The notes beneath the pieces are model-generated. The model saw nothing but the letters and a program-made list of their open reading frames with translations, was not told the DNA's origin and ran no database searches. From Valencia hispanica (Eukaryota; Chordata; Actinopteri; Cyprinodontiformes; Valenciidae), in NCBI GenBank assembly GCA_963556495.2, contig OY747716.1, forward strand, positions 12,677,571 to 12,741,570: DNA of 64,000 nt, in the 5' to 3' direction. Numbering within the stretch: the first letter of the stretch is position 1; each line of letters opens with the position of its first letter. Positions 23,346-35,832 of this stretch are shown here, in pieces. Position numbers and translations under genes: made by a program.

Positions 23346-23489
23346 TTTTTCTGCTGTTTCTGTTTATTACACTTCAGCAAGTCTTTTACAGTTGACTTCA
23401 AATACTTCAGCCATTTTCTGCAAATAAATTAAGCTTACAGCATTCACACTGCATTTTCGCAGGAAATGCAACTTTTTCTAGTTTGGATT

Positions 23490-23870
23490 TAGATCTGAAC
23501 TTTGACTTGACCATTCTAACAGAGGAATATGTTCTGGTGCAAACCCTTCCACTGTAACTCTGGGTGTGTTTTCAGGCTCTTTGTCCAGCTGGAAGATGAA
23601 CGTCCACCTTGGTCTCAAGTCTTTTCTAGCCTATAACAGGTCTTCATCGCACTGTGTTTACCCTCATCCATCTTCCCATCAACTCTGTCCAGCTTTCTTT
23701 TCCACTGAAGAAAAGCATCCCCCCAGAATGGTTCTGCTTCCACCATGTTTTATGGTGGGGATTATGTTTTTGTCATGTGAAGAGTCAGTTTTCCGACGGG
23801 CGACACTTGCAGGTTGGCCAATGGATTTAGTTTTGGTCATTCCACATTTGCTGTGTCCTGTTAATGCAGT
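23490..23870 (-). mobile_element. Tc1-like transposon relic
   Basis: Plus-strand text follows the complement of a Tc1-type transposase common in fish: TTTGACTTGACCATTCTAAC (23503), CCAGCTGGAAGATGAACGTC (23585), CATCTTCCCATCAACTCTG (23669) and CACCATGTTTTATGGTGGGG (23741). The reading frame is broken and both ends are missing. A plus-strand open frame at 23566-23979 is the antisense shadow of this relic. Confidence 0.6.
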
Positions 23871-24470
23871 GTTTCTCAAACTTTTTTTATCATTCCCCAC
23901 TTTGGACAAAGGAGCATACACAAGCTCCCCACTGTGGAGGAGTGATGGAAGCCCTAACGGGCCTCAGGTGGCTGGCTGAGCTGGCAGAGAACAGTGGAAG
24001 TTGGTGTTGGTTTTCAGTACGAAGCAGGAGGAGGAGCTGACCTTCATCTCACTCGGCAGGGAGGGGCAAATTCAGATGAACCTGAATGGGCGGCTGACGA
24101 GGACAGACTCTGTCAGCGAACACTGTGTGTTGGAGCTGAAGGCGCTGTCACATCCCATAATATCAACTCTCTCCTGTCTACAAACTCGGGTGATTGAAGC
24201 TTCTCTTTAAATCAGAACAAGTTGGGGTTCTTCAACCTGTCGGCCATGTCTGTCACACTCTTACCCTCCCTAAGAACAAAGGATGGAGAACACTACGGTA
24301 CAGTTTACACCCACATCCTCCTCCTCGTCTCCCCGGTAACAGCAGCAGTCGGCTCTACCTTTTATGAGGCGTCATTATTCTCCTTTCTTCCCATCTTTGT
24401 TTCTGTAACTGGACATTTGGTCTCGTTTAGGGGAGGTAAATAAACCCATGTGACAACTCTTATTAACCCA
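23871..24470. other. Unclassified, possibly repeat-derived
   Basis: AATGCAGTGTTTCTCAAAC at 23864 is the start of a common vertebrate hAT-type element motif by recall. The sequence after it is GC-rich with short anonymous frames. I cannot define ends or function. Confidence 0.3.
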
Positions 24471-27400
24471 CACTTTCAGTGCCCCCTCTCTCCTCCTGTC
24501 ATTGTCAGACAGCCAGCTGTTGATACTGGGCTTGACTGACTATTGTTTTCCGCCGTACCAAGAACCCCTCTGTCCCAGCCTGTCTCTGCACTTCATGTGG
24601 CGCAGCCCCAATAGACCTCAGACATACTACTGCGAGTTTCCCTCGGGCCAGGGCCGTCATAGCCCGACACTCTGAGTCACCGGCTGTGATAGGAGTTTGT
24701 GCCGAGATGTTCTCCTACCTTCGATATGGTGTGATTATGAAAGCTGCTAATGAGTTTCAGTGGCATCCAACAGCGTAGCATGTTGGCATGAACACATTGC
24801 TGCTCTGCCGGCGTTGTCATGGAGCTTCTTTTCGTTTATCCTCCTCTGATGATGCACACGGTTGGGAGGTTTTTAGGATATCGGCACGTGATTCTGGAGC
24901 ATCCTTTGTTTTCTAAGAAATAAATCTTTTTTGTCTGCTGTCATAGTTCTGCGTTTTAGCTCAAAGGTCATTTGAAAACTGTTCTTTGAGTCTCTATATA
25001 GCATATGAAACTTGGTTGTGGCTGAAAATTCCCCAGGAACTCTGATAAATAGGCAAATACATCCCATTATAAAGCCCTAGAAAGGAAAGACCACCCACTC
25101 ATGAATATTAAATGAGCTGCGTACTGATTGGCTGGTTTACCCAGATGGCTTTATGACGATAGGGTTGATGGTTCAATTATAACTAACAGTTACATACTGC
25201 CAACATTGAAGTGGGCGGGTACATGTAGGCTATATTTAAGGGTGCGTGTCTACGGCCAATGATGTGTTATCAGAGCTTTGCCCAGACTGGCCCATTACGA
25301 ATTTGCATAGAAAGCAGGACGGAGACGTTACCGACTTTTGGTGTGGTACATTTGACATCCCAAACTGACTAAATTAAACGACAAGGTAAATGCGGTTTTG
25401 AATTCTAGGACTTCTCCCTTGGATGTGCGTATTATGTATAGCTACTAGCAGTGGTGGCGGGTGGTTATATTTGTAAGGGGGGCTAACAGCGATATATTAA
25501 AATGCTGCAGTTTAGATTCCAACAATGCAAAGTATCCAATTTGAAATAGGAAAAAAACCTGCTTTAAAACAACAATGTCCCTTTTAAGCACAAAAAAACA
25601 CCATTAAAAAAACAAGCTTACACAGAACATCTTCATCTCATTATGGGTTTGAACTATAATTTATCCTGCTGATTTTTTTCTTCTGTTAAAAAACCTAGCA
25701 TAACATTGCACCCTGCTCATTAACACAATTACTGATCATACTGATAAAATCAAACAAAACACACACTGGAAAGAGTTTTTATTTAAATCAAGAAGAGAAG
25801 CTCACTCCGAAAACTTTTCTGGGATTCAAAAAGGTTAATAACCGCCTGGTTGAAGTCCAGTGATTGATGGATGCCAATCTTAGCCGCTGCCATACCTGTC
25901 TACATCAAACCACACCCACAGACACTTGCCATAGGGGTATGTAACTGCAGCACGTTGTTCGTTTATCATAATTGCCTAAAGCCTGATACCTTGGACTGAA
26001 CAGAACTAGCCCCAATTAGCAGCAAATTGAGGAGATGTGGTAAACAAACTCTCAATCACTCCGTACCGCTAACTACATTGAATCTAGCAAGGCTGTTTGG
26101 GCTGTGAAAAGTTAGCCCTTAGGGGAGATTTTGCGTTTTTTTTGTGTGACGGTTGGGCACCAGTGGTGGAAATTTCACAAAATGTGATGCAATATTTTTA
26201 ATTTGTGTTTAAGAGATGGCTGTTTTTAACGTTTTCATTGTTCTAAACATTGGGGACGAGGCCTCTTATACCAGCCATCCGTGGCTACCAGACATTGTAT
26301 GGGGTTGGTCCTTGTTTATAATATAAATCTGTTTTCTGAACAAAGAAATCCGAGGTATGTAATTCCTATTATACTATTTGCAGTCTACTATATGTGGACT
26401 GAATCTGTTAAACGACAACTAAAATATCGGAGACAAAAACACCATATGCACATTTAGCATCTGTGCTGTTCAAACATTACCTTGATGTTTTCCACATTCT
26501 CGGTTTGCTGTGTTCAGGATGGAAGGAGGCCTTTCTCCTGCATCAACTGACTTGTTTATTTTAACATCCATTTTACTTCATTTCCTCTTTTCTTCATTTT
26601 TACATCCAAGCTTCTCGGCAACGCAGCCGGTAGCACGACTGTAGCAGAGCCAAGAAGCTGTCATTAAGCTTGCAGTTAGCTGTCCGACTCATCCTGTTGT
26701 TTTCCTCTCGGTTGCTCAGGATTTGTAGGAAGTTCTAATTTGATTGTAAAAGGAAGAAACTAAAAACCAAACACCTCCACTGCTGCAGAGCTTTTCTCTG
26801 AACCGTATCTTTAAAAGAAACAGTCCTGATTTCACCACTTGTCACCTTTATCGTAGGCTGCTTTATTCATTCTTTTCATTCCTCACCACAAAAATGGACG
26901 TTCTACTAATATGTGGAGAGAAATTGTACATGACATTGTACAATTTTAACAAAGTTACTAATAGGAGATCAAGAGCCATAGTCAACTTTTGTGATGCATG
27001 TTTTTCAAAAGCCAGTCGATGGTAAACTGCCGTTCAACATGGTACCATAAATATTCATAACATCAATGCATGAGCCAAGTAATGGGTGCAAGATCACAAA
27101 TTTACTGTCAAAACAAATTAAAAGGATGACGGTCTACAGAACTAGATGGGATCTTATTCCAGCAGAAAGTTTTCAAACTGTAGATTTTCTAAAAGCAGAT
27201 GGGTGATAGCATCTGTTCTGGGACCAGATGTAAACATTCACATATGGATGGATGTTAACTGTGTTTCCTATTGCTTGTGTAAAAGTTTTTCATTCATAGA
27301 CGGACCAACTGTTACAGTGTAAATATGTTTGCCTGTAATTAAAAGGTTTTGTAATTTCACCCTAATTGTGTGATTTTGTTTCAGCGGCCCCTCTTTACAC

Positions 27401-27580
27401 CTTATCTCCTGTTTCTCGCCTCCATCAATCCCCAGAACTCTCCGCTGTCTCTCGATCAGTTTCCACATAAACAGAGCAGATTTCAGGAAATATGAAGGAA
27501 CTGCTTAAACCACAATTAGCAGCCGCCCATACTAGTAAGATAGCAAATGAGCTTCTGGGGGTATTAAAAGCTTTAAAATA
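24471..27580. other. No gene seen; mostly unique AT-rich DNA
   Basis: No splice-bounded coding block is recognised. The text CATGAATATTAAATGAGCTG near 25101 resembles CATGAATATTAATGAG near 57167, so part of 25080-25330 may be a fragment of the transposon at 56633-57352. The remaining sequence has no clear repeat structure. Confidence 0.35.
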
Positions 27581-27630
27581 CCTTGTTGTTGAAAGTGTGC
27601 TATACAAATAAAATTGCCTTGCCTTTCAAC
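27581..27630 (+). mobile_element. LINE/SINE 3' tail fragment
   Basis: AAAGTGTGCTATACAAATAA followed by AATTGCCTTGCCTT has the form of the 3' terminus of fish LINE/SINE families. Only the tail is present. Confidence 0.4.
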
Positions 27631-29435
27631 GTACATTAACATTGTAAAGAGTTATCATTTGCTTTAGTAGGGTAGTTTATTCTCCCTGCTGATATCTATA
27701 AAATACAATTTGTAATGGATCAGATATGAAGTAATGCTACACTAGAGAAACCTTTCCTGTATGATCTTAAAGCTTCTAAAGTTCTGTTTGGCTGGTTTTA
27801 AACTTGTTTCTTATGATGTTGGTCTTTTACTCCCTTTGAGAACTGATTCTGGTAACTAAATTACTTTTCATACTCTTCCAGTGGAATTTAAACCATTGTC
27901 TTTACTCCCCTAGGCATCTCCCAAAGTTACTGAGTCATGGGAAAATACGGATACAGATGGTCATTGTAAAATAGTAGTACATCTAGACTACTATTTACCA
28001 GGATCTAAAATAATTTAATTGTGTGAAAAACACACCACAGATTCCACTGTCATTAATCATCATGCCAAAATCGTACCTTTTACATTGCCATTTTGTCCCT
28101 TTCTACTTCTGTCTTATACCAATGCTACTACTACTTAAAACTGTGTACGAATATATTTAGCTTTGCACTTACGTACTTCTTCGATTTTTGGAAATAAATT
28201 GCATTTATTTTGGATTCTGACCTGATGAAACAAAAATACCTTTGAACAATCTTGTGTTGGTACATGATAATTGAGTCACATAACCATATTCCTTTTAGTA
28301 TGGAGTATAAGTAGAGTTTAGAAGATTGCTGGATCTTATTGGTTATTGAAGAGGATGTGAAACATCTTGCTGCCAGGTACAAATTGGTTCCTTTTTTGGT
28401 ACTAAATATCTAGTGGTAGACAGCTTAATTTTGTCCTTGGAAAAATCTGGTACAAATTGATCAAAACAGCCAATGAGATTTCCTGTAGTTGATTGTAACA
28501 CCAAGTGCAACACACTACTCTGTATGGTGCAGGCTTTATGCAGATGATAGCCTACCTAACTGTATGTAACTGTTGAGGTTGAAAAGCTGTCCGTTAAGGG
28601 GAGATACCTCTGTAGCCATCCCACTTTAACTGGAAATACTTACCTGGGGCCCTCTACGGGTCAGGATGGAATGACCAGTCAGGCTCTGATGCTAAGGAGA
28701 TGGGTTATCTGACTTTGGAGCTGCTGTCCTCCTGAGAGGCGTTGGCAAAGACGAGATCATCTGGTTGATATCATCACACGGCGAAACCATGAACAGTTCA
28801 TGCGGACTTGAAAATGACTGGTCCACTGTTGTGATCTTGCCGACACATCGACGTGTAAAACTGATTTTGACTTTGATTCTGGGCTTCTTCATTTTTTTTT
28901 TTTTTTGCTCAAAGATTAGCCCTCGTGTGACCATGGATCAGATGTCTCCTTTCTTCTAATAAATTGACCAAGGAGGAACAAGTCTGTTCTCATCTTCCTC
29001 TATTACAACGAATGTGCAAAGTATTTATACATTTCTAACATTCTCTTTAATTATTCCCACCCTGTCGATTAAAGTTTGAGCTGAGCCTCATAAGGAATAA
29101 GAGTGTCTAACTTAGCGTGATGAAATAAAACAACAAAAGCTCAACAAACAAACAAAAGCTATTGGCCTCAACAAAAGCTACTGGCCGTTCCAGACCCTTG
29201 TCCAGTTGCATACATCCATTACATTTAACATGTTGCTTTGCTTTTTCCAGTATAATAAATCTGGCCATGTCTGATTTGGTTTGCCCCTCAACCCAAGGTA
29301 CACTCCATTATCACCTCAGATGCCTCACTGTTTGATTTGATAAAGATTACATCTGGTTCTGAAGGCATCAGGATGTTAACCACTGGTCGGTTCAGGCACT
29401 TCTGTTCCATTAGTCTTAAAGGTCTCATTTTCAGA
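27631..29435. other. No gene seen
   Basis: AT-rich DNA with short anonymous frames. A poly-T run lies at about 28891-28906. The segment 28650-28880 is less AT-rich but has no frame or motif I recognise. Confidence 0.35.
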
Positions 29436-29439
29436 AAAA

Positions 29440-29600
29440 TACTTGTCCTTTTTGAAATACGATCGGTCTCTTTGAGTTGCATATGCATAAACATTTTCTC
29501 TAACTTCCGTTGCCTTCATTAGCCACAGAAAGCAAATAATCGAAAAGGCTAGTCTCTTCGTCAGAGAACTAGTATTCCTGGTCTTGCTTTCCTTGGCTCA
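29440..29600. repeat. Fragment of the GAGTTGCATATGCAT repeat
   Basis: GAGTTGCATATGCATAAAC and TTCATTAGCCACAGAAAG occur in the same order at 56697-56765, inside the inverted-repeat transposon at 56633-57352. This is probably a partial copy of that element. Confidence 0.5.
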
Positions 29601-29780
29601 GATTCTGACTTTGCCTCGCCCAATCAGTCAATTAGTAGCCAGAGAATTGTACTAGAGTAATTAGCCTGAACCAATCCCGCTCAAGGTATTAGGACAAGAT
29701 TAGACATTAATTGGGTTTCTCGGCTGTCAGACATCGAGGAGGTCTGCTAAGCCGCCAGTTCAGCTCCATTCTCCCTGCCA

Positions 29781-29783
<3 letters not shown>

Positions 29784-29854
<71 letters not shown>
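29784..29854. repeat. TA / GATA microsatellite
   Basis: About 19 TA dinucleotides (29784-29821) run directly into about eight GATA/TAGA tetranucleotides (to 29854). Open frames encoding alternating Tyr-Ile here are artefacts of the repeat. Confidence 0.95.
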
Positions 29855-29855
<1 letters not shown>

Positions 29856-30199
29856 AAAAGAGAGAAATCTGAAAACCAAATGGTTCGTAACATGCGGTGG
29901 CACAGTCTGCTGCTCTGATCTGTTAATAGCCAGAGCCGAGGGCGCATGGATCAGACGGCAGCTGGAAATGTCTGTCGCGTATGCAGCCTGGGTGCTGCTC
30001 TTTTCATGCCTTCTGCGCCTGACTGCTGTAATACAGTCTGTGAGGCTGCATAAGTGATGCTGATAAACGGCCCTGAAACAGGCACGCCATCTGTGGAAAC
30101 ATTCATTAGGCAAGTTCTCACGGTGTGAGGTGTCAGAATGTAATCTAATGTTCACTGGTTTTAATACAGAACAGTATTTTGAGTCTTTGGACTCTGAAA

Positions 30200-30217
30200 C
30201 CCCCCCCCCCCCCCCCC
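30200..30217. repeat. Poly-C run
   Basis: An uninterrupted run of about 18 C residues; its length is prone to assembly error. Confidence 0.9.
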
Positions 30218-30649
30218 ACTTAAATTGAGAATTAGGTTTTTATTTGAAGCTTGTCTCATTGGAGAAGCTGAAGGATTTCCTTCAGCTCCTCATCATTAGA
30301 TTGTCCCTCAAACCCCTCTGCTAGTAAACAGAACAAATAGTTGCTGTCAGGCTTCTGGCAGCTCATCTGACTTCTGCAGCCAGAATTCATTCATGAGAGC
30401 CCTTTCTGCAGGAGCTACCACATCCTGTTCCTCCCCTGATATTGGCTGGTTATGCAGTGTAACAGATTGCAGCGCAGCTTCGTCGCCCCGTCCTACAAAA
30501 CGCTGACTGCCGGCCTCACACGTCGACGGGAGAGTACAGATTCAGACTGCCCGGGCTCCTGGAGGCATTTGCTTTCTCTCAGCCTCACCCTGCAAGCGTG
30601 TAATGTGCATGGCAGGTTCAGGAGATAATGCCTGTAAGGAAACAACAAA

Positions 30650-31200
30650 ATCAATCGTACATGTGGAAACAGGGATGCATGTATCTCTTCCTTATCTTGC
30701 CTTCAAACTTAAGCAGCAGCATCACCTGAAACATGGTGGTGGCAGCATCATGCTTTGGGGGAGGCTTTTCTTCAGCAGGGACAGTGAAGCTGGCTTGAGT
30801 TGATGGCAAGCTGGATGGAGGTAAATACCGGATAATCCAGTGTTAGAGGCTGGGGTGCTTTAATTGAATAGTTTAGATCAAATCGTGATCATCTGTTAAA
30901 ATGGCCCAGTCAAAGTCCAAACCTAAATTATACAGAGTTTCTGTGTCTGCAAGACTTGATGTTTAGACACATCAGCAATAGCTCGTGCTATTTTGCAACG
31001 AAGAATCCAGTCTGTAGATGGGTGAAGCTAGTAGCGATAAACACTAAAGGACCATAACTGTAAAGTAAAGGCTGGAATAGAGTGGAAATATGATTTTTCA
31101 CAATTGCACACTATAATTTAGATATTTCTTTTGTAAGAAAAACTGGAAAACCATGCATTAATTTCCTTCAACTTCACAATTCTGCCTTACTTTTAGTCTA
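30650..31200 (+). mobile_element. Tc1-like transposon relic
   Basis: The plus strand encodes KHGGGSIMLWG (near 30730), the conserved GG-S-M-WG block of Tc1 transposases, in a frame that soon stops. Near 30903 the text GCCCAGTCAAAGTCCAAACC corresponds to the SPDLNP region. The rest is heavily mutated. Confidence 0.65.
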
Positions 31201-32955
31201 AATCGCAAAAATTGCTCAATACATTACAGAATGTGGTCAAGTTTAGGGCGTATATCAATACTTTCCCAATGTGCTGTTAAAGAGAGGAGCGAGGTATAAA
31301 TAGAGATGCGTACTGGACAGTGTGATCAAATGTGGCTTTCTGAATATGAACCACTCTAAGCAGATAGAAGGAATCCCTGCTGTAACGGAACAGCGGATGT
31401 GTCGGCCCTAGATTCAAAGCGTTTTGGTCTCACCGTGTCCACCTGAGCTCACCGAACTGGCCCTTCTCATGCTGCAGAATACACAGCGCGGTGCATCACA
31501 CTGCGTCTTCCCCAATAACGGTGTCTCCCGACATGCACACGAGGCTGAGCGTTGCTGCAGGCTTCCCCCCCAACCTCAAAACCCCCCTTTTTGCTGCTTC
31601 TTCATTAACATTTCAAGCGGAGAGGCTTTGTTCTGCACAGTCGGGCCCTTCTGTTCCACCCACAGATGACATGAAAGATCTGAGATGTTCCTTGAACAAT
31701 TCTGAGTTGGTAGAATTCTCTAAAAGGATGTCGGAGACATCGTTTCGACACAAAAGCTTCAAAATCGTCTGTCGATCATTTTCTGTACAGCCGGGCCAAT
31801 TTCATGCAAGCTTCCTTTGTGTGCAGTATCTGAGCAGCAGCCAGTAAATAATTTCCCACTCAGCTCCCAACTCTTTATCAGAACCGGCATGTTTTCTTGT
31901 TTTTTCTTCACAGACCAAGTGACATTTTAGCTGAGCGTTATCAGCTCAGAACCGAAAGGTTAATTGCTTGCGTCTCTGTTAGCTTGTGAGCCTCAGCGGA
32001 TCCTCTGGTCCATGAAATGAAGGTAGCCGCCATCGCTCTGAGGACTGAAAACATGCTGGCTCACGCTCATATCTGAGTGGTTTTTATTGTCGTTTTTCAC
32101 TCGACAATCCTACACGTTGCTGACTCTAATAAATGCGTCTCGCACATATATGCAAACTCCATTTCCTTCAGTAAACTGTCCTTTTCCTTGTAGGCCCTCT
32201 CCTGGACTCCACACCATGCCTCATGTTCCTGCTCTGTTACAACAGGGACCCGGGGTTGGGTACAGGAGGGGGCTGGCTGGCTTGTGAAGTACAACAAATG
32301 TGTTGATGGCCGGGTTGGACAAATGTGGTCTGACTGACACCCAGCCATGTGGAAATGTAGGTTAATCTGGTCATATGGATGTGAACATCATCAGTCCTAC
32401 CTCCAGGAGCAAAGGGAGAGGCAGCGACTACAAAGGCGGGGGGGGGCATTATTGGCAGAGGAAAAAGAATGAACATCGGGTTCAGATACAGAGGAACAGA
32501 GGAAAAGGGCAACTTGAGCGAGGGGAGTGGAGGAGGGTCAGAGGGCCAAGGACAAAAGAACAGAGGGAGCAGGTGAAGATCGATGTTGCTTTTTGGAGGT
32601 GGTACGCCTTCTCCTCCAACTCCCCACCCACCCCTTGCAGCCTCACTTCAAACGCTCCTCACTCTGACTGCCTGATTGGCCGAGTGTCTCCATGGTCACA
32701 GACTTGGTCGCCACGCCGTGGCACGCTTCCCTTAACCTGCTTTTGTGTGATACAGTTACATATTATGGAGAAACGCATTGATTGGTCTGAGACAGACGAG
32801 AGCTCAAGCTGCAGCACAAACCCTAGTCGTGCACCACAGCTCGTGCTTTATTGTGAACACTGATATTTGCTCACCTTTTCACACTGACTAAAGGTGCCAC
32901 TTTAATCAGGCTCTACAGTTCATTTCATCTGCTGTTGAAGAACTACACAGGTGTG
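31201..32955. other. No gene seen
   Basis: Mixed-composition sequence with short frames on both strands (31424-31847, 32087-32863) and a G-rich run at 32438-32447. None shows a domain, codon continuity or splice support. Confidence 0.35.
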
Positions 32956-32956
32956 A

Positions 32957-33590
32957 TTCAAATTCAATTCAAAAATGCTTTATTGATCCCAGAGTGAAAT
33001 TAAGTGTTGTTGTAGCTCATGCTATTCACCTTTCTTCAAGGACTTGTTGTAAATGCTGATGGCTCAGGGCCTGTAGCGGTCTTTGTTGCAATGAAACTAG
33101 AGCCTCCGATTAAAGACGCTCTGTTGTTGTATGACAGTCTCATGAAGAGGATGCTCAGGAGTGTCCATCATTTTTTTGATTTTATGAAGAATCCCTCTTT
33201 CCATCATCATCTCCAGGGGTTCCACATTTGTCCCAAGAACAGAACCAACCTTCTTTATCAGGTTGTTGAGCCTTTTTTAATCCCTGGCTCTGATGCTGCT
33301 ACCCCAACAGATGATGGCTGAAGAGAGAGATTACACTCTCCACAACTCACTTGTAGAAGATCTGCAGCATCTTGCTGCAAACCTTGAAGGACCTAAGCTT
33401 CCTCAAGAAGTACAGTCTGCTCTGTCCCTTCTTATAGACGGTTTCACTGTTCAGTCTCCAGTCCAGTCTGTTGTCAAGGTGAACTCTGAGGTATTTATAC
33501 TCCTCAACCACTTCTCCCAAGATGCAAACAATGACTTAACTCTGTTTCTTTTGAAATCTGCAATCATCTCCTATTGTTTTGTAGCTGGGT
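32957..33590 (-). mobile_element. LINE (TTTATTGATCCC-tailed family), 3' part, minus strand
   Basis: The plus-strand start AATTCAAAAATGCTTTATTG is the complement of the LINE 3' terminus. Reading leftwards on the minus strand from about 33590, the sequence parallels the reverse transcriptase C-terminus of the copy at 58100-58560: the region of EMIVDFRRNR, then the FLRKLRSFKVCSKML area near 33380, then the SSIRARDLKRLNNLI area near 33270. It has frameshifts and stops and is a 5'-truncated relic. Confidence 0.7.
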
Positions 33591-33639
33591 TTCCAATCTC
33601 TGATTTTACTAAAGCTTTGAACCGCTGATGGCGGTTTGA

Positions 33640-34212
33640 TATAGCTTTTCCACCAACAAAGAGCCGGTGCTAGTTCGGTGCTGGAGCCAGAGGCAGCACC
33701 AAATTTAGTTGGTACTTTCAACAAATTGGTTGTTTTTCCACCGACGCGGGGCCTACTTGCTGCTGCCTCATAACGTCATCTAAAGAGTTGCAATGCAGCT
33801 GTATACGCACACATGCGGAGAAGAAAACTGGAAGCGCGCCAACACAGAATGATTTTAACAATGGAGGAGTTGTCGTCGTGCCGTTACAGGCTTTGCTTTT
33901 GTGCCTGCTGGATTTCCAAAGATGTGTGCATAACATGTTCTTGGTGCACCATCAACTGTTGAGTAAAAGGCGCAGACAGCAGCGACTACGTTTGTAGAGA
34001 AAGTTAAATATGCAACATCACTGCAATGTGGGGGGAGGAGAAAGCGGCTTTTAGCAAGCACCAGCTCCAGCCCAGCAAGGAGTTGGTGCTTGTTTAAGCA
34101 CCAGTTTGGAACTAAGAAACAGGTGCTTTGGTGGTGGATTACCAAAGAACTGGTTCCAAGTCAGGCTCTGGCACCGAACTAGCACTGGAACCAGCTCAGT
34201 GGAAAAGGCCCC
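33640..34212. mobile_element. Long-TIR nonautonomous DNA element
   Basis: The left end AGCTTTTCCACCAACAAAG with TGCTAGTTCGGTGCTGGAGC is matched in inverse by the right end GGCACCGAACTAGCACTGG with CAGTGGAAAAGGCCCC. The arms exceed 40 bases with mismatches. An internal inverted set (TTGGTGCT / AGCACCAG, 34060-34110) adds further hairpin potential. It has no transposase frame. A known fish element has CAGTGGAAAAG-type ends (recall). Confidence 0.65.
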
Positions 34213-34540
34213 TATTCAATTCTAGTATTGTAAGATTGAGAAAAAAAATCTCTACTAATATTAAATATTTTGTTTCTTTGTCTTATATTACTAGCAGAGG
34301 TAGGGTCACATCATATATATAGCTGTCTTTACCATTGTATAAAAGAATAGTTGTTACTGCGTCTAAAGCAGTGGTCTCTATGTATTCTGGAAATGTGCCC
34401 TATGTATTTCTCAAAAGCAATGTTCAAGCAACATTTTTTTGTACAATTTTTTAATAAATGAGAAAACATTAGATCAATATTAAGTATATATACAAATTAA
34501 TATTTGTCAAAGTTACTAATTTTCATTTTTGTTTGAAATG

Positions 34541-34757
<217 letters not shown>

Positions 34758-34774
34758 TTTGGGATGTTTCGGAA

Positions 34775-35832
34775 TAAAGTCCTCCTCCTCACAAAACTTA
34801 TTTCTTTTCTGACCATTGCTCTCAAAATCAGCCACAAATAAGTATCCAAGATGATTGACAGAAAAACTGACAAGGTATGAAACAAGGTTTTGGTTTTTTT
34901 GTTGGTTGGTTTTGTTTTGTTTTTTATCCAAAACGATAGATCCCTGAACATTAGCCTTTTAATGGTACATGTATTCGTATTTTTTGGTAACAAATCCAGC
35001 TGTTTTCTATCTAAACACATGCAGAATGTTTATGTGCAGAACTCAGAGCGCGGTGAAATGTTTCTGCAGTGCAACTTTAAAAAGTGACACCAAAAGAAAA
35101 CAGAAAGGACTCCCAGCTATCATTAAACCCTGCTATTTGGGAATATTAGAGGTAACTTACATTAATAACTTTGTCAGCGAACACATCTTTCAACATAACA
35201 TGGTCCATAACACGCTCTGCACTGAACTGAATGACTCACATGAAACCATGTCAAGCGGAATGTGAACATTACTACTAGAGAAAAACCAGCTGACATCAAC
35301 ACGGCTACCAGTGACATCCAGTCAGCCCAAACTCCTTATTCTGGAGAAAACGCAAGTAGTATCCTCGTTGATGAGAAGAGATTTTCCCAACAGCTGCCCA
35401 TGCTGTATTCAAACACATCTGGGAAACTAGGTTGTTAAAATATCAAAACAGCTTCAAAGTGGTTTAAGCATGTTTTATTTTCATCTATGGGCAAATTATT
35501 ATTTAAACATTTTTAAACATTAACACTGACTGTTTTCAAGTGGTTATATTGTTTTCTGCTCTGGCTGTGTCTGCTTTTACTAATTTATTTATTTAAAAAA
35601 TCCAATTAAATCTCCAGTCAGTTCTTGTAACTTTTTTAGGCTATTGAACATAATCAAATTAAATTAATTTCAAGAATTGAAGGGAAGGAATTCAAGAAAA
35701 AAGATTATTTGTTAAATACTGATCAAAGTAAAATAAAAAGTCATTTGCACATTTGTATTTATTTTTCTTGATTGAAGTGCACCAAAAACAAACCGAACCG
35801 TGATGTTTGTTTACCATTACACCCCTACAGAA
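34775..35832. mobile_element. Nonautonomous DNA element, GGGGTGTAA family
   Basis: The right end CCATTACACCCCTACAG (35813-35829) is the inverse of AGGGGTGTAACGG at 49143. Blocks such as CTCCCAGCTATCA (35109) and ACTGAATGACTCACATGAAA (35225) are reverse complements of text at 49500-49680. This is an inverted relative of the copy at 49143-49737. The left end is not clear, and the TA microsatellite lies just before it. Confidence 0.5.

Noticed and set aside
25449..26170. Transposon with CAGTGGTGG ends
   Set aside because: The two CAGTGGTGG copies are in the same orientation, so they are not terminal inverted repeats.
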